Notes under the pieces: model-generated
Told to the model about the DNA's origin: nothing
Seen by the model: the letters and a program-made list of their open reading frames with translations, nothing else
Databases searched by the model: none
In this document: piece after piece, positions 45,332 through 56,034 of the stretch
Position numbering within the stretch: the stretch's first letter is position 1
Layout: every line of letters starts with the position of its first letter
Origin: Lycium barbarum
Taxonomy: Eukaryota > Streptophyta > Magnoliopsida > Solanales > Solanaceae
DNA length: 64,000 nt
Assembly: GCF_019175385.1 (NCBI RefSeq)
Contig: NC_083338.1
Span: 65,070,884 to 65,134,883 of the forward strand
Direction of reading: 5' to 3'
Made by a program: the position numbers and the translations under genes

Positions 45332-45959
45332 ATTCTAGAAAGATTTATTTGAAGGACTAGACAAGTGTATGATGGTGAGCCTAATAATAGTATGAACGAT
45401 TTTATATGTAGATTACAAGTCAGGAGATAAGTGGGAAGGTCAAGGAGCAAGATTCCAGGTATGTTAAGGCTAAACCTTTCTTTCTAAAGGCATGATTCCT
45501 TGTTGTAAACCTTTGTACTATATCCATGAAATAGTTGCTTCCACAAATTCTAGAAGCCTATGAATCTCATGATCCTTATGATATTACTGAGCTTATTCTT
45601 GACCTTTGGAATTATTCATTGTGAATGATCTCACCTTATGATACTTGTTCCTTCACGGTGAGATATAGCGATGACGATAGTTCTAATAATCAAACGAGTT
45701 TAGGAAGGTGTCTTAAGGAATGTTTTGTGGGACATGAATAGGGTGCTAGTAGAGGGTCCCTAATGAAGTATTTAATGTTCGAAGAAAGGGTTATGTTGTA
45801 TCTTAGGACTTGGTTAATATTTAGTCAAGCGGGAAGAAGTACTAATGACCTGATTTGTGATTATAAGTTTTATGTGATTATGTAGACCCTACGGTTAAGT
45901 GGTGACCACGAAAAGGGCATAGAGATTACTAGTAGATGTTTAGTTATGATGTTGATTTT

Positions 45960-46275
45960 AATTACCACTGGTCTACGACTATTCGGGCAGATGTTACCAC
46001 CGGGCTATGGCCGGTTGGGCAGATATGTGTTTACCACCAGGCTACGACTGGTTGGGCAGTTATTACCACCGTGCTACGGCCGGTTCGGCAGATATATATA
46101 TATTTACCACTGGACTGCAGCCAGTTGGGCAGTTACCACCGTGCTACGGCCGGTCAGGCAGTTACCGCTGATCAGTCGGGCAGTTACGCTCTACCGTCGG
46201 GCGATAATCGGACGGGCGATTACCACCGGACTGCAGCCGGTCGGGCAGTTACCACTGATCAGTTGGGCAGTTAGT
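45960..46275. repeat. GC-rich minisatellite in the solo LTR
   Basis: About ten variable units of roughly 28-36 bp around GGGCAGTTACCACCGGGCTA followed by CGGCCGGTC. The two overlapping 112-residue ORFs across it arise from the repeat and are not gene-like. It lies between the donor-like and acceptor-like boxes. Confidence 0.85.
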
Positions 46276-47296
46276 ATAGGATGATTAGTAAGATAAAGGC
46301 ACAGTACTGTACATAGATATGGTTAAGTATGCGAGAGTATAGAGAGACATGTATCATATATAGATCGGGTTGCTCGCCGCAACATATGTTCAGATAGCGT
46401 TTGGTGATAAGGTAACCAGGACAATGGTAGGGTATACGGACCAAGTAAAGATAGCAAGAAGATAAAGAGGTATGTATACATATGCTAGATTTTCATCGTA
46501 GTTCAGAAATGCCACGTTGATCCTTATTCTTCTCATCTTTAGTATATGGCTATTTTGTTGCACTTTCCGCCTTGCATACTCAGTATATTGCTCGTACTGA
46601 CGTCCCTTTGCTGGGGGCGCTGCATTTCATGCCCGCAGGTTTTGAGATACAGCTTTACGGATCTTTCGGTAAGGATACCAGCTCAGCAGTCTGAGTCGTG
46701 GCGCTCTACTTGCTTTGTAGTTACCCTGTGAGTCAGCATGGCTGCATATGTATTTGCATGGGTATGGCGGGGCCCTGTTCCGACCACTTTATGTCATGTA
46801 CTCCTTTAGAGGCTCGTAGATAGATATGCACAGTTAGATATCTTATAATTATCTCGACTTGTACTATGTTGTATCATTATTATTGATAGCCTTACTGGCA
46901 CATGCACTCGAGATTAGTTTGAAGACGTAAGTATGTTATCTTTTGGGCTTGTGCCCCTATGGCTTATAGTACCTTGGTCTTATGTTGCCTTTCGAGATAC
47001 AGAAAACGTGAGTTACAGTTTGTTCGCTCGGTTGCCGTAGGGTGCTGAGTGCCGGTCACGCCTTACCAAGGTTGGGGTGTGACAAATGGATCGTCAAAAT
47101 GCCCTTCCGATAACTTGCTCTCTTTGATTTGTTTTAACCTCTAATCCTTCCAATACTTACTAAGCATAAAATTAACCCTTTTCATACATAACATGAACAT
47201 GCTTAGTGTCATATAACCTCAAAGGTAATCCAAATCCAAGACCAGAATGACTAACATACGACAAATCTTTAACATACGGAACTACGAGGTGTAATA

Positions 47297-47332
47297 TTTT
47301 TCTCCCCTTAGAAACATTCGTCCTCGAATGTT
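47297..47332 (-). other. Element F polypurine tract and stem-loop
   Basis: On the minus strand AACATTCGAGGACGAATGTT, then CTAAGGGGAGAAAAA, then the LTR start. Confidence 0.85.
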
Positions 47333-47479
47333 GAACTCATAGGAATTCTATAAATATTTCGCCACAGTTTCCCTTATAACTATACCATTGCCATCCTGTC
47401 ACAAAAACCCAAAATATACAATGCATCATAGGGCTATAACAACCACAGCAATAATGGCCACACACGACCGAGAAATCGT

Positions 47480-50400
47480 AAAAAGGGAGTGTTACGTGCC
47501 TGAAGATAATGGTGGCTCTGTCTGAACCTCCTCTAGGGGTGGAAACAAATGTGGATATCTGAATTTCATATCCTCCTCAAGTTCCCAAGTCATTTCCTCT
47601 CAATTATTGTTTCTCCATAGAACTTTAACTGAGGCTACATCTTTTGTTGTGGTCCTCCGAACTAGCCTATCTAGAATAGCAATGGGGACTTACTCATAGG
47701 ATAGTTGCTCAGTGACCTAGACGTCATCTGTAGGTACAATTTTGGAGGGATCTCCAATGCACTTGCGAAGCATCGACAAATAGAAAATCGGGTGAACTAA
47801 CTCCAAGTCCGGAGGTAGATCTAACTCATAAGCCACCTGGCGTGCCTTGGGTACAATCTTGTAGGGCCCAATATACCAAGGACTAAGCTTGCCCCTCCTA
47901 CCAAATCTCATCACACCATTCATAGGTTACACCTTTAAGAATACCCAATCATTAAGTTAGAATTCTAAGTCTCGTTGGCGATTATCTGCATAGGATTTCT
48001 CACGACTCTGAGCTGCCAATAATCGATCCTAAATAAGCTTGACCTTTTCCATGGCTTGCTGGACAATGTCTGACCTTATTAACTTAGTTTCTCCCACTTT
48101 AAACCACCCAACTGGTGACTGACACTTGTGCCCATATAAAGCCTCATACAGGGCCATTTGGATACTGGAATGATAACTATTGCTATAAGCAAATTCAATG
48201 AGCGATAAGTGATCATCCCAACTACCTCCGAAGTCTAACACATATGCCCGTAGCATATCTTCGAGAGTCTGAATGGTATGCTCAGCTTGTCCATCAGTAT
48301 GCGGGTGAAATGCTATGCTAAGACTCACTTAAGTCCCTAAACCTTCTTGGAATGACTTCCAGAAATTAGCTGTGAACTGGGTTCCTCTATCAGAAATAAT
48401 AGATACTGGAACACCATAGAGTTGTACTATTTCTTTGATATAAAGCTTTGCATAATCCTCAGCTACGTATTTAGTTCTGACAGGCAAGAAATGAGCTGAC
48501 TTTATAAGTCTATCCACAATTACCCATATAGAATCACACTTTCACCGAGAATGAGGCAAGTCAGCAATAAAATCCATGTTAATAACTTCCTATTTCCAAG
48601 TCGGAATTTCCATAGCTTGCAACAATCCACCGGGCTTTTGATGTTCAATATTTACTTGCTAACAGTTTGTACATTGAACTACGAATTTTGGTATGCCTTT
48701 CTTCATTCCATCCCACTAATATATGGATTTAAGATCATGATACATTTCCATCACTCCGGGATGAACAAAATAACGTGAACAATAGGCTTCCTCCAGAATC
48801 TGATGACGTAATCTTGCAACATCAAGAACGCACAATCTGCCTCGACATCGGCGAACTGCATCTGCAGAAATCTCCAAGGATGACATTTTCTTTTGAGGAA
48901 GTGTGTTTCTATAATGAACTAATATGGGATCCTCGTACTGGTATTCTTTTACTTCAACCACCAATGACGAAACAACTGAATTCTGAATGGTAACTCCCCT
49001 ATTGCCCTAGTCCATACTCCTAGGATAGATAACTGTTAAAGCTCACGAGCTAACTCACTCATATCTGGCTGAACTTCACAGAAGCTACCGATAGAGCATC
49101 AGCTGCGACGTTCACTTTCCCTGGATGATATAGGATGCTAACATCATAATCTTTCAACAACTCTATCCATCGCCTCTGCCGCAAGTTCTACTCTTTCTGC
49201 TAGAAAATATACTAAAGACTCTTGTGATCTATATAAATATCAACATGAACACCATACAAATAATACTTCCACATTTTCAATGCATGAATCACACCAGCTA
49301 ACTCTAGATCATGGGTTGGATAGTTTTTCTCGTATCTTCGCAACAGCCTTGAAGCATAAGCAATAACTTTATCATGGTGCATCAACACACAACCTAACCC
49401 CACGCTTGAAGCATCACAATACATCACATAGACTTTCGGTCCTTCTGGAAGTGTCACAATTGGGACCGAAGTCAATCTATTCTTCAGCTCTCGAAAACTA
49501 CGTTCACAAATATCCGTCCATTAAAATTTAGCTACTTTCTGAGTCAGCTTTGCTAGTGGTGCTGAGATGGAAGAAAAGCCTTCTACAAATCTTCGATAAT
49601 AACCAGGAAGACCCAGAAAACTAGGAACCTCCGTAGGTGTTGTAGGTCTCGGCCAAGTCCTTACAGCTTCAATCTTCTAGATATCCACCTGAATGCCATC
49701 AGTCGAAATAATATGCCCCAGAAAAGTCACAGAATTTAACCAAAACTCACATTTTGAAAATTTTGAATATAGCTCCCGAGTCTGAAGAACTCTAAGGACC
49801 GCACGTCAATTATCCGCATTCTCTACCTCAGATCGAGAGTATACCAGGATATCGTTGATAAACACACTAAAAATGAATCTAGAAAAGGCCTAAACACATT
49901 ATTCATCAATTCCATGAACACTGCTGGTGCATTAGTTTATCCAAATGACATTACCCAAAACTCAAAATGATCATATCTAGTTCTGAAGGTTGTCTTGGGA
50001 ATGTCCTTCTCCTGAACTCTCACCTGATGATACCCGGATCTTAAATCTATCTTTGAGAACCCTTTGGTACCCTGCAATTGATCAAATAAATCATCGATGC
50101 TTGGAAGTGGATATTTATTCTTGATCGTCTCCTTATTCAGTTGTCTGTAATCAATACTCATTCTCAAGAAGCCATCTTTCTTCCTTACAAACAACACTGG
50201 TGCTCCCCACGGCGATGAACTAGGCCTAATAAAGCCTTTCTTAAGCAAGTCCTTTAATTTCCCTTTCAAATCTTTCAATTCTGCAGGATCCATTCTATAA
50301 GGAGGAATAGATATGGGCATAGTATCCGGCAGCACATCAATAGCGAAGTCAACCACCCGCTCGGGTGGAAGACCTGGAAGCTCATCCGGGAACACAGCCG

Positions 50401-50555
50401 AAAACAAATTCACTGCTGGAATAGATTGAAGAATCGGAGATTTGGCTTTTATAGCTTGAACCCGAACTAAATGAAAAATACAGCCTTTAGCAATCATCTT
50501 TCTTGCCTTGAGATAGAAAATAAACCTACCTGTCGGAGACGCTGTATTACCCTTC
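47480..50555 (-). pseudogene. Element F pol: RT, RNase H, integrase, chromodomain-like end (broken)
   Basis: The minus strand reads the linker ([13 protein letters not shown]), RT (50497-49937 with [34 protein letters not shown] and IDYRQLNK), and an active site near 49850 that reads FINDILVYS, so the first Asp of the DD pair is Asn. RNase H (49475-49212) keeps YCDAS, DLELA and YIDHK. The integrase zinc finger is at 48964-48680 and the core at 48600-48029 with [11 protein letters not shown] and DGQAE. The C-terminal domain is at 47923-47717, and a decayed tail runs to about 47500 just before a non-coding 3' region. Many stops are CAG-to-TAG or TGG-to-TAG. Confidence 0.9.
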
Positions 50556-51010
50556 TACTCTCAAACTGGTTCTTTTGGAAACTGAAAATGAACCATTTCT
50601 TTTCTACAATTAACATTGGCATAGCAAGAAGCCAACCAATCTATACCCATAATGATATCAAAATCTACCATTTTAAATTCATGTAGATCGGCCATAGTAT
50701 GATGATCACAAATCACGACTACACAGTTTCTATATACTCTACTAGATATCATTGGATCACCAATGGGTGTAGACACTTCGAAAGGTTTAATTGACTCAGA
50801 TTTCACCCCAAATCGACCAGCTATATAAGGAGTAACATATGACAATGTAGAGCCTGGATCAATCAATGTATATACGTCACGTGAGAATACCGATAATACA
50901 TCTGTGACAACATCAGGGGAGGACGCAAGACCATGTCGCCCAGCCAGTGCATAGATACGGTGCTGAGGACCACTCGAACTAAGCGCTCCTCCTCTACCTC
51001 AACCACGACT
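50556..51010 (-). pseudogene. Element F aspartic protease
   Basis: The frame 50866-50561 starts in the active-site loop (IDPGSTLSYV, the usual form in this group instead of DTG/DSG). It continues with FGVKSESIKPFEVSTPIG, then the ILG-like MGIDWLASCYANVNC near the end of the fold. About 50880-51010 encodes the Gly/Arg-rich linker from gag. A fusion of protease with gag and RT in one frame is usual for chromoviruses. Here a stop precedes RT. Confidence 0.85.
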
Positions 51011-52321
51011 AACTAGTGTCTGTGAGCCTTGCCCCGGAGGGGGTATAGATGATGAAGACCCAGCTATTGATCCTGTGTGCTAAACCGTACCTCCACTACC
51101 TCTCCAGGGACAGTCACGCATCATATGGCCTAGCTTACCGTAAGAATAGCCAACATCTAAACCTAATTGACACTGTTCCCGATGTAGCTTCCTGCACTGA
51201 GTACATTGTGGTAAGGGTGGTCTTGCTTGCCCTGAGTCACCCCTGTACTGAAAACCCGAAGCTCTAAAACTCTAACCCCATCCGAAGTGAATAGGTCTAC
51301 AAAATCTCTAGCCCGCAAATAGTGGAGGTGCACTAATCTCTGAATGGCCCGAGCGCCTTGAATACTGCTGCCTCTGTCCTCCTCTAAGCTCAATAGCTGG
51401 ACTCGAGGATCTAGCCCTCTTACTATGACCCCTATCATGCTCACGCTCACTTCTTTGTTGTTGTTGCCGTTCTTCCAAATTATGGGCATGGGTCTGAATG
51501 TGAGAAATATCCATACCTTCCTGAAGTGAGGTTGTTAAGCACTTATCCATCAAATGTGGCCCTAAGACATTCACAAACTAATGAACACGATCTCTCATAT
51601 CAGCTACTATGGATGGACCATACCAAGCGAAAGAATTGAAGCGGAGGCTATACTTTAGGGCACTCATATTTCCCGGTCTAAGATTCAGGAACCTATTAGC
51701 TCTAGCCCGTCGAATCTCTGGGGGAAAATAGTGTGAGAGGAAAGCATCTACAAACTCTTGCCATACCCGTGGAGGCGCATTGACTCCTCTCGAAGACATC
51801 CAAATTGTATACGAATAAACCGCAACATCTCGTGATCTATAGGAGGCCAATTCTACCGACTCAATATCTTAAGAATGCATTAACCGCAATGTTCTCAACA
51901 TTCCATCTATCAAGCCCTGCGGATCCTTATCAAAATTTGATCCAAAGAATTCTGGAGGGTTCAACCTAATTAAATCACGGGCTCTGCTGCTGGCAGCTCT
52001 ATCACCATGACCCGCACCTTGCCGCTGGGCCTGAGCGGTGACTAACTGAGTCAGTAAATAGATGGCCTCTTTCACCTTTTGGCCTGAGGATTCTGTTAGA
52101 GGAACTGGTGGTGTCGGAGCTGGGGCTGAGGCTCCCTCATGCTCCTCTGAAATAGGCAATGAGTGTGAGGACCGAGATGGAACCTCATTCTGGTACTCAC
52201 CCTCTTCTATATCTGTTGGCGGTACCCGTTCGGTTCTCCTACCTGCCACTATCTTGCCCTTTTGGGCTCTGTAGTTTTTCTCTTTACATGCATCACTAAA
52301 AACATAACACACGTTTAACAA
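51011..52321 (-). pseudogene. Element F gag
   Basis: The N-terminal region (52321-51869; likely start at the inner ATG near 52285, MHVKRKT-like in another frame) is charged and Pro-rich with VKEAIYLLTQLVTAQAQR and LNPPEFFGS. A TAA at about 51868 is followed by the capsid-type retrotransposon gag core (51850-51578; WQEFVDAFLSHYFPPEIRRAR ... LKYSLRFNSFAWY). Then comes an Arg/Ser-rich stretch (51574-51308) and the zinc knuckle region near 51130-51190, where two Cys of CX2C are replaced (GYSYGKLGHMMRDCP). It is non-functional but more complete than gag of element D, and it shows what D has lost. Confidence 0.85.
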
Positions 52322-52405
52322 AAAGGGAAATTTTTATATCATGGCTTTATTGCACGATCTACGAGGATAAAGAAGGTCATTCAATCCTAAATGCTCGCAT
52401 CCTTC

Positions 52406-52441
52406 TATTTATAAGTGTGGCGCGCTTCACACTCATAAACA
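52406..52441 (-). ncRNA. Kissing-loop-like leader hairpin of element F
   Basis: Minus-strand arms TGTTTATGAGTGTG and CACACTTATAAATA pair at all 14 positions (two G-U) around the loop AAGCGCGC. The loop palindrome is GCGCGC instead of GTGCAC, while the stem length, loop length and distance to the PBS are kept. Two stem pairs differ from A/B by compensatory changes (G-C to A-U, and C-G to U-A just below the core). Confidence 0.72.
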
Positions 52442-52485
52442 AAACTCTACTGGACACGGCTCGTAGACACACCCTAGGACGAACT

Positions 52486-52497
52486 GGTCTAATACCA
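52486..52497 (-). other. Element F primer-binding site
   Basis: The minus strand reads TGGTATTAGACC, 10 of 12 matching TGGTATCAGAGC, after the spacer AAAG. Confidence 0.82.
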
Positions 52498-52501
52498 CTT
52501 T

Positions 52502-53602
52502 TGTCACGACCCAACCGGAGGGCCATGACGGGCACCCAGATCAAACCCACCGGGCACCTCTCACCATACTCCCATAATCATATCTAGGTGAGCCAGATGA
52601 CTAACTCAAAATTACCATGCACCAATGACACAATTTCCATCGGACGTAGGAACCTTTATATAATCATCATTAACTATGCCCATATATATACATAAGTCGG
52701 CAAGGCTATCAAAATAATGTACAAAATATGAGCCGATAAGCCTCAGGGATATCTATCTATACATATTTGTCTACAAGCTTCTACAAAGAGTATGCGACAT
52801 CATAAAGACGGGACAGGACCCCGCCATGCCCATATATGTACACAAAAGAATAGTACCAACTGCAGCAACTCCGAATCAAATGGAGCTTTTCTAGGCAATC
52901 TCTGATGAAGCAGCCTAATGGTCAAGTCTGTCTCCCTATCCAACTGCGGGAATGAACACAACGTCCATAAGCAAAAGGACGTCAGTACGACCAATGTACT
53001 GAGTATGTAAGGCATAAGCAGTAATGTGATAAAAACATAAAAGATAACATAAGGTAGAAGAACCATTTATACCTATTGAGACGTTCATCATACTTACTTA
53101 AAATTTCTCTAAAAAAACCTTTCATACATATACATATACATATAATAATACCATACCCGACCATGTAGGTTCGGTGAAATCCATACCTGGCCATATCAAG
53201 GATCGGTGTTGTCCGTACCCAACAGGAGTGGTGTGCGCACAACTTTGACGGCCATTTTGATGGACCGTCAAACATCCTGCGGTCCGTCAAATGGACCATC
53301 AAATATGCCCAATCAGACAGATCTCACTATGACCATTTCACTGTGGAGGCTCTACTATTTGACGAGCCGTCAAACACCCTACGTTCTGTCAAATGGATCG
53401 TCAAATGCCCTTCCGATAATTTGCTCTCTTTGATTTGTTTTAATCTCTAATCCTTCCAATACTTACTAAGAATAAACTTAACCCTTCACATATATAACAT
53501 GAACGTGTTTAGGGTCATATAACTTCAAAGGTAATCCTAGTCCATGACTAGAATGACTTACATATATCAAATCTTTAACATACATAACTATGAGGTGTAA
53601 CA
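52502..53602 (-). mobile_element. Element F 5' LTR with internal deletion
   Basis: It matches 42497-43230 and then jumps, at a TGTGCGCNCAA-type junction near 53230-53245, to the equivalent of about 44320-44466 and 47090-47296. About 1.09 kb is missing, including the leader part of the transcript, the mini-uORF and the donor-like box. It keeps both termini, the palindromes (53246-53403) and the acceptor-like box. Confidence 0.88.
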
Positions 53603-53607
53603 CTTCC

Positions 53608-53794
53608 TTTTTTTGATTCCTTGGTCGTGTGTGGCCACTATTGTTGTGGTTATTGTAGCCTTGAGAGACATTGTATATTTTGGGTGGTAGTGATAGGATG
53701 GTAGTCGGATATAACAGGGGAAACTCTGGTGAAATGTTTGTAGAATCCCAAAGAGTCTAACATTTGAGGACGAATGTTCTTAAGGGCGGAGGAA
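53608..53794 (+). other. Element D 3' untranslated end, stem-loop and polypurine tract
   Basis: Continuation of D after element F. A non-coding stretch with the GGTCGTGTGTGGCCA that also occurs (reverse) in F near 47457-47472, then the hairpin AACATTTGAGGACGAATGTT (53759-53778), then CTTAAGGGCGGAGGAA and the LTR start. Confidence 0.82.
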
Positions 53795-55199
53795 TGTTAC
53801 ACATTGGAAATTTTGTGTCGTTTGCATCATGAGTGAACTAACACAAGCCTAAAGTGGACATAAAGCCCTTAAAAGTGTAAGGATGTTACTTTAAAACTTT
53901 AAGTATGTACCTTAAGGTTTCGAATTTAATGGAATCGGTGGAAGTAAATTCGTGGAACGAATTGGAATTTGAGTCATGTTTGGGGAAGGTTTCGTATCAT
54001 TTGAGTTAGACATTGCATAGAATTGCTTTGAGGAGAAACTCTAGGGCCACTTAGATGTTTAATTATGTTTTATACAAGTACCAAGAAGGTTCCATAAGGA
54101 TTGGAGGTCAAACGAATCGAAAAGGACGCATTTAAGCGAAATCGGGGAAAATGGGGCCATATGCGGCCGCATACTCAGTATGCTTGGCCGCATATTGGCA
54201 GAAAACTCACCATTTTGGAAGATATTTCTTCCCAATCTCCACTCTATGGAGAGGAGGGGAGATGCGGCCGCATATCCAATATGCTGAGCCACATCTCCAC
54301 CGCAAATTGATGCAGGGGGGCAACTTTGGTACTTTTTTAAAACCCCAAAGATCCCATTTTCATATCAAACTCCCACACTTATTTCACCACATTTCTAGAG
54401 ATTTCTTGAGGGTTCCACAAAATTCCAAACTATTCCATACCATCAAGAGAGAATATCAAGCATTAAAATATCAAGATAATCCATGGAAGGTGATTTTTCT
54501 TGTTTCTCCCCAAAGTTGTGATGAACTTGGTCTTGGAAGGATTTGAGTGAGGTGAAGTTTTTCTAATGTAAGGTACATTCTCCATCTTATTTACATGCTT
54601 GATTTGATGTAAAGTTTTAGCAACTCTTGTAAAGGAAAAGGATGAAAGTGGAGAAGTAATAAAGTGTTGAAGTGAAGAAGATGACTATGAGATGAACTTG
54701 AAAAGGGATTTTGGACAAATTTGAGATAAATTGAATATAAATTCTTGATTATGATATTGTGGATGTTGTTATGGTTTTTTGGGAGTTTTTTTTGTAATAT
54801 GGTGGAAGTCGACAAAATAGGGGAAGTGTTGCCTAAATTTCATTATCTCGTTAATTATACTAGTTTGAACTTAAGAGTGTTCTTAAGACCTAACCTTAGT
54901 ATGAATCCTCTTGAATGTACATATTGCGGACTTTGCAGAAGAATTTTAAGTAAATAAGGAGACGTAAAAGGTATGCTAAGGCTAACCCTTTCTTTCCTAT
55001 GGCATGATTTCCTTATTGTGAATCCATCTAAGATATCCGTAATGTCCTATTCCTAGAAAATGTTAGAAGCTCATAACTTTGAAGATTCTTAAGATATTAT
55101 TGATAAATACTCTTCATAGTGATGATGATAATGATGATTATGGTGATTCCATAATAGAAATCCAGGGTTTACAGACTCTATGTCTCCCCGATAGAGTTT
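53795..55199 (+). mobile_element. Element D 3' LTR, 3'-truncated
   Basis: It begins TGTTACACATTGG and is collinear with 56035-56251, 58744-59955 and 28468-29320, up to GATAGAGTT near 55197. There it joins copia gag sequence. It contains palindromes (54160-54296), a TATA-like TTTTTTAAAA (54333-54342), a decayed uORF (about 54828) and a donor-like box AAAAGGTATGC (54967-54977). About 850 bp of the LTR end is missing. Confidence 0.88.
54160..54296. repeat. Two-block palindrome cluster in U3 of LTR D
   Basis: The perfect 14-bp palindrome TATGCGGCCGCATA (54160-54173), overlapped by ATACTCAGTAT and followed by a decayed GGCCGCATA, recurs 101 bp later (ATGCGGCCGCAT, 54262-54273). The solo copy at about 58892-59030 shows the same layout with point changes. 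Confidence 0.88.
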
Positions 55200-56034
55200 T
55201 AAATTATGTGGCTCTCATGGCTATTGGGGACTCTGAATCAAATACAGATGAAGACTTTGATGTCAACGCTCTTGATCTAAAAGACAAGCTTGACATATTC
55301 TCAAAGAAAAAACTCACCGCCCCAATGAGTACCCTAATAAATGATTATCAAGATATGAACACAAAAAGGGTCCAGCTACTTAATGCCTACACCAGCCTGA
55401 AATATGAATCCATTTAGCTGGAAGCTAGCAAAATAAAAGCTGAAAAGAAAGTCGAATCACCAAAAGAACAGGTTAGTGAACTTGGTCTGTTGGTCACATA
55501 TCTTAAGTTAGAACTTCATAAGCAAAAAGACATAAAGCTGGAGCGCCTGCAGAGAGTGAAGAGAAATTGGAGGTGGGAGCGGGTACAAAAGAATGAAAAA
55601 TGATGTACATTCGAAGAGAGAGAAATCTATGAAATTATGTTTAGACCTAGAAAGAATGAGGAAAGATCTCGAAAGTGTTAGTCGCTGGACACATTCGTCA
55701 CAAATGCCCTAAAAACTTACGAGTCAAACACGTAGTGCAACCACTGGCCTAGGGTGCCACAAGACACCAGCAAACAAAGAAACTACTGAATGGGAATGGT
55801 GCACAGTTTGTGGAAAACCTGGACACTCCATAAGCAAGTGCCCCGTGAAATTAAGACATATATAGCATAATTTGAAGGTTGCCAGCACAAGTGGCAGTAT
55901 GAGAAACATAAATAGAACAAAAATGGAAAATTAAGTCCTCTCAAGTGCCATGAAAAGGGACAACAAGAGAAATGACTCATCCATATAGTACAAAGAGAGG
56001 ATTTGGAGCAGTCTATACCAAAAAGCGATCTCTT
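55200..56034 (+). pseudogene. Ty1/copia gag fragment with zinc knuckle
   Basis: The frame 55200-55417 reads NYVALMAIGDSESNTDEDFDVN, then LDLKDKLDIFSKKKLTAPMSTLINDYQDMN, the coiled-coil-like C-terminal part of copia gag. It is broken by TAG at 55415, and Lys/Glu-rich sequence follows. A CCHC knuckle CTVCGKPGHSISKC is encoded at about 55803-55845. It overlaps in content with the other fragment ending at 18849 but is a separate copy (several differences). It continues after the solo LTR at 60804. Confidence 0.78.

Larger units (their letters stand above)
44467..47084 (+). mobile_element. Solo LTR in the F 3' LTR
   Basis: 2618 bp from TGATACACCCCGTAG to GGTGTGACA with TSD AATGG on both sides (44462-44466 and 47085-47089). 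There is no interior, so it is an LTR-LTR recombination product. It contains a block shared with LTRs B and G (about 44690-44790, opposite strand), a 14-base C run (44854-44867), a TATA box (44889-44898), the mini-uORF (45311-45331), the donor-like box CCAGGTATGTTAAGG (45455-45469), a minisatellite (45960-46275) and the acceptor-like box (46619-46640). Confidence 0.92.
42497..47296 (-). mobile_element. Element F 3' LTR, split by a solo LTR
   Basis: TGTCACGACCCAACC to GGTGTAATA (the last CA is mutated to TA). Without the insert it is about 2.18 kb (42497-44466 plus 47090-47296). It contains an ATC tract (about 43337-43355), a donor-like box decayed to AGATATGT (about 43530-43537), the mini-uORF MLLNFR (43663-43683), a TATA-like sequence (44291-44300) and palindromes (44326-44460). 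Confidence 0.85.
42497..53602 (-). mobile_element. Element F: LTR retrotransposon with full gene order, nested in D
   Basis: A minus-strand element with 3' LTR 42497-47296 (holding a solo LTR), PPT, pol, protease, gag, leader hairpin, PBS and 5' LTR 52502-53602. It sits directly after the stop codon of D pol, and D's 3' end resumes at 53608. Every gene is recognisable but broken. The 5' LTR has lost about 1.09 kb, including its donor-like box and mini-uORF. Confidence 0.9.

Noticed and set aside
45936..46284. Two overlapping 112-residue ORFs
   Set aside because: Both read through a minisatellite and repeat its unit. No protein-like conservation.
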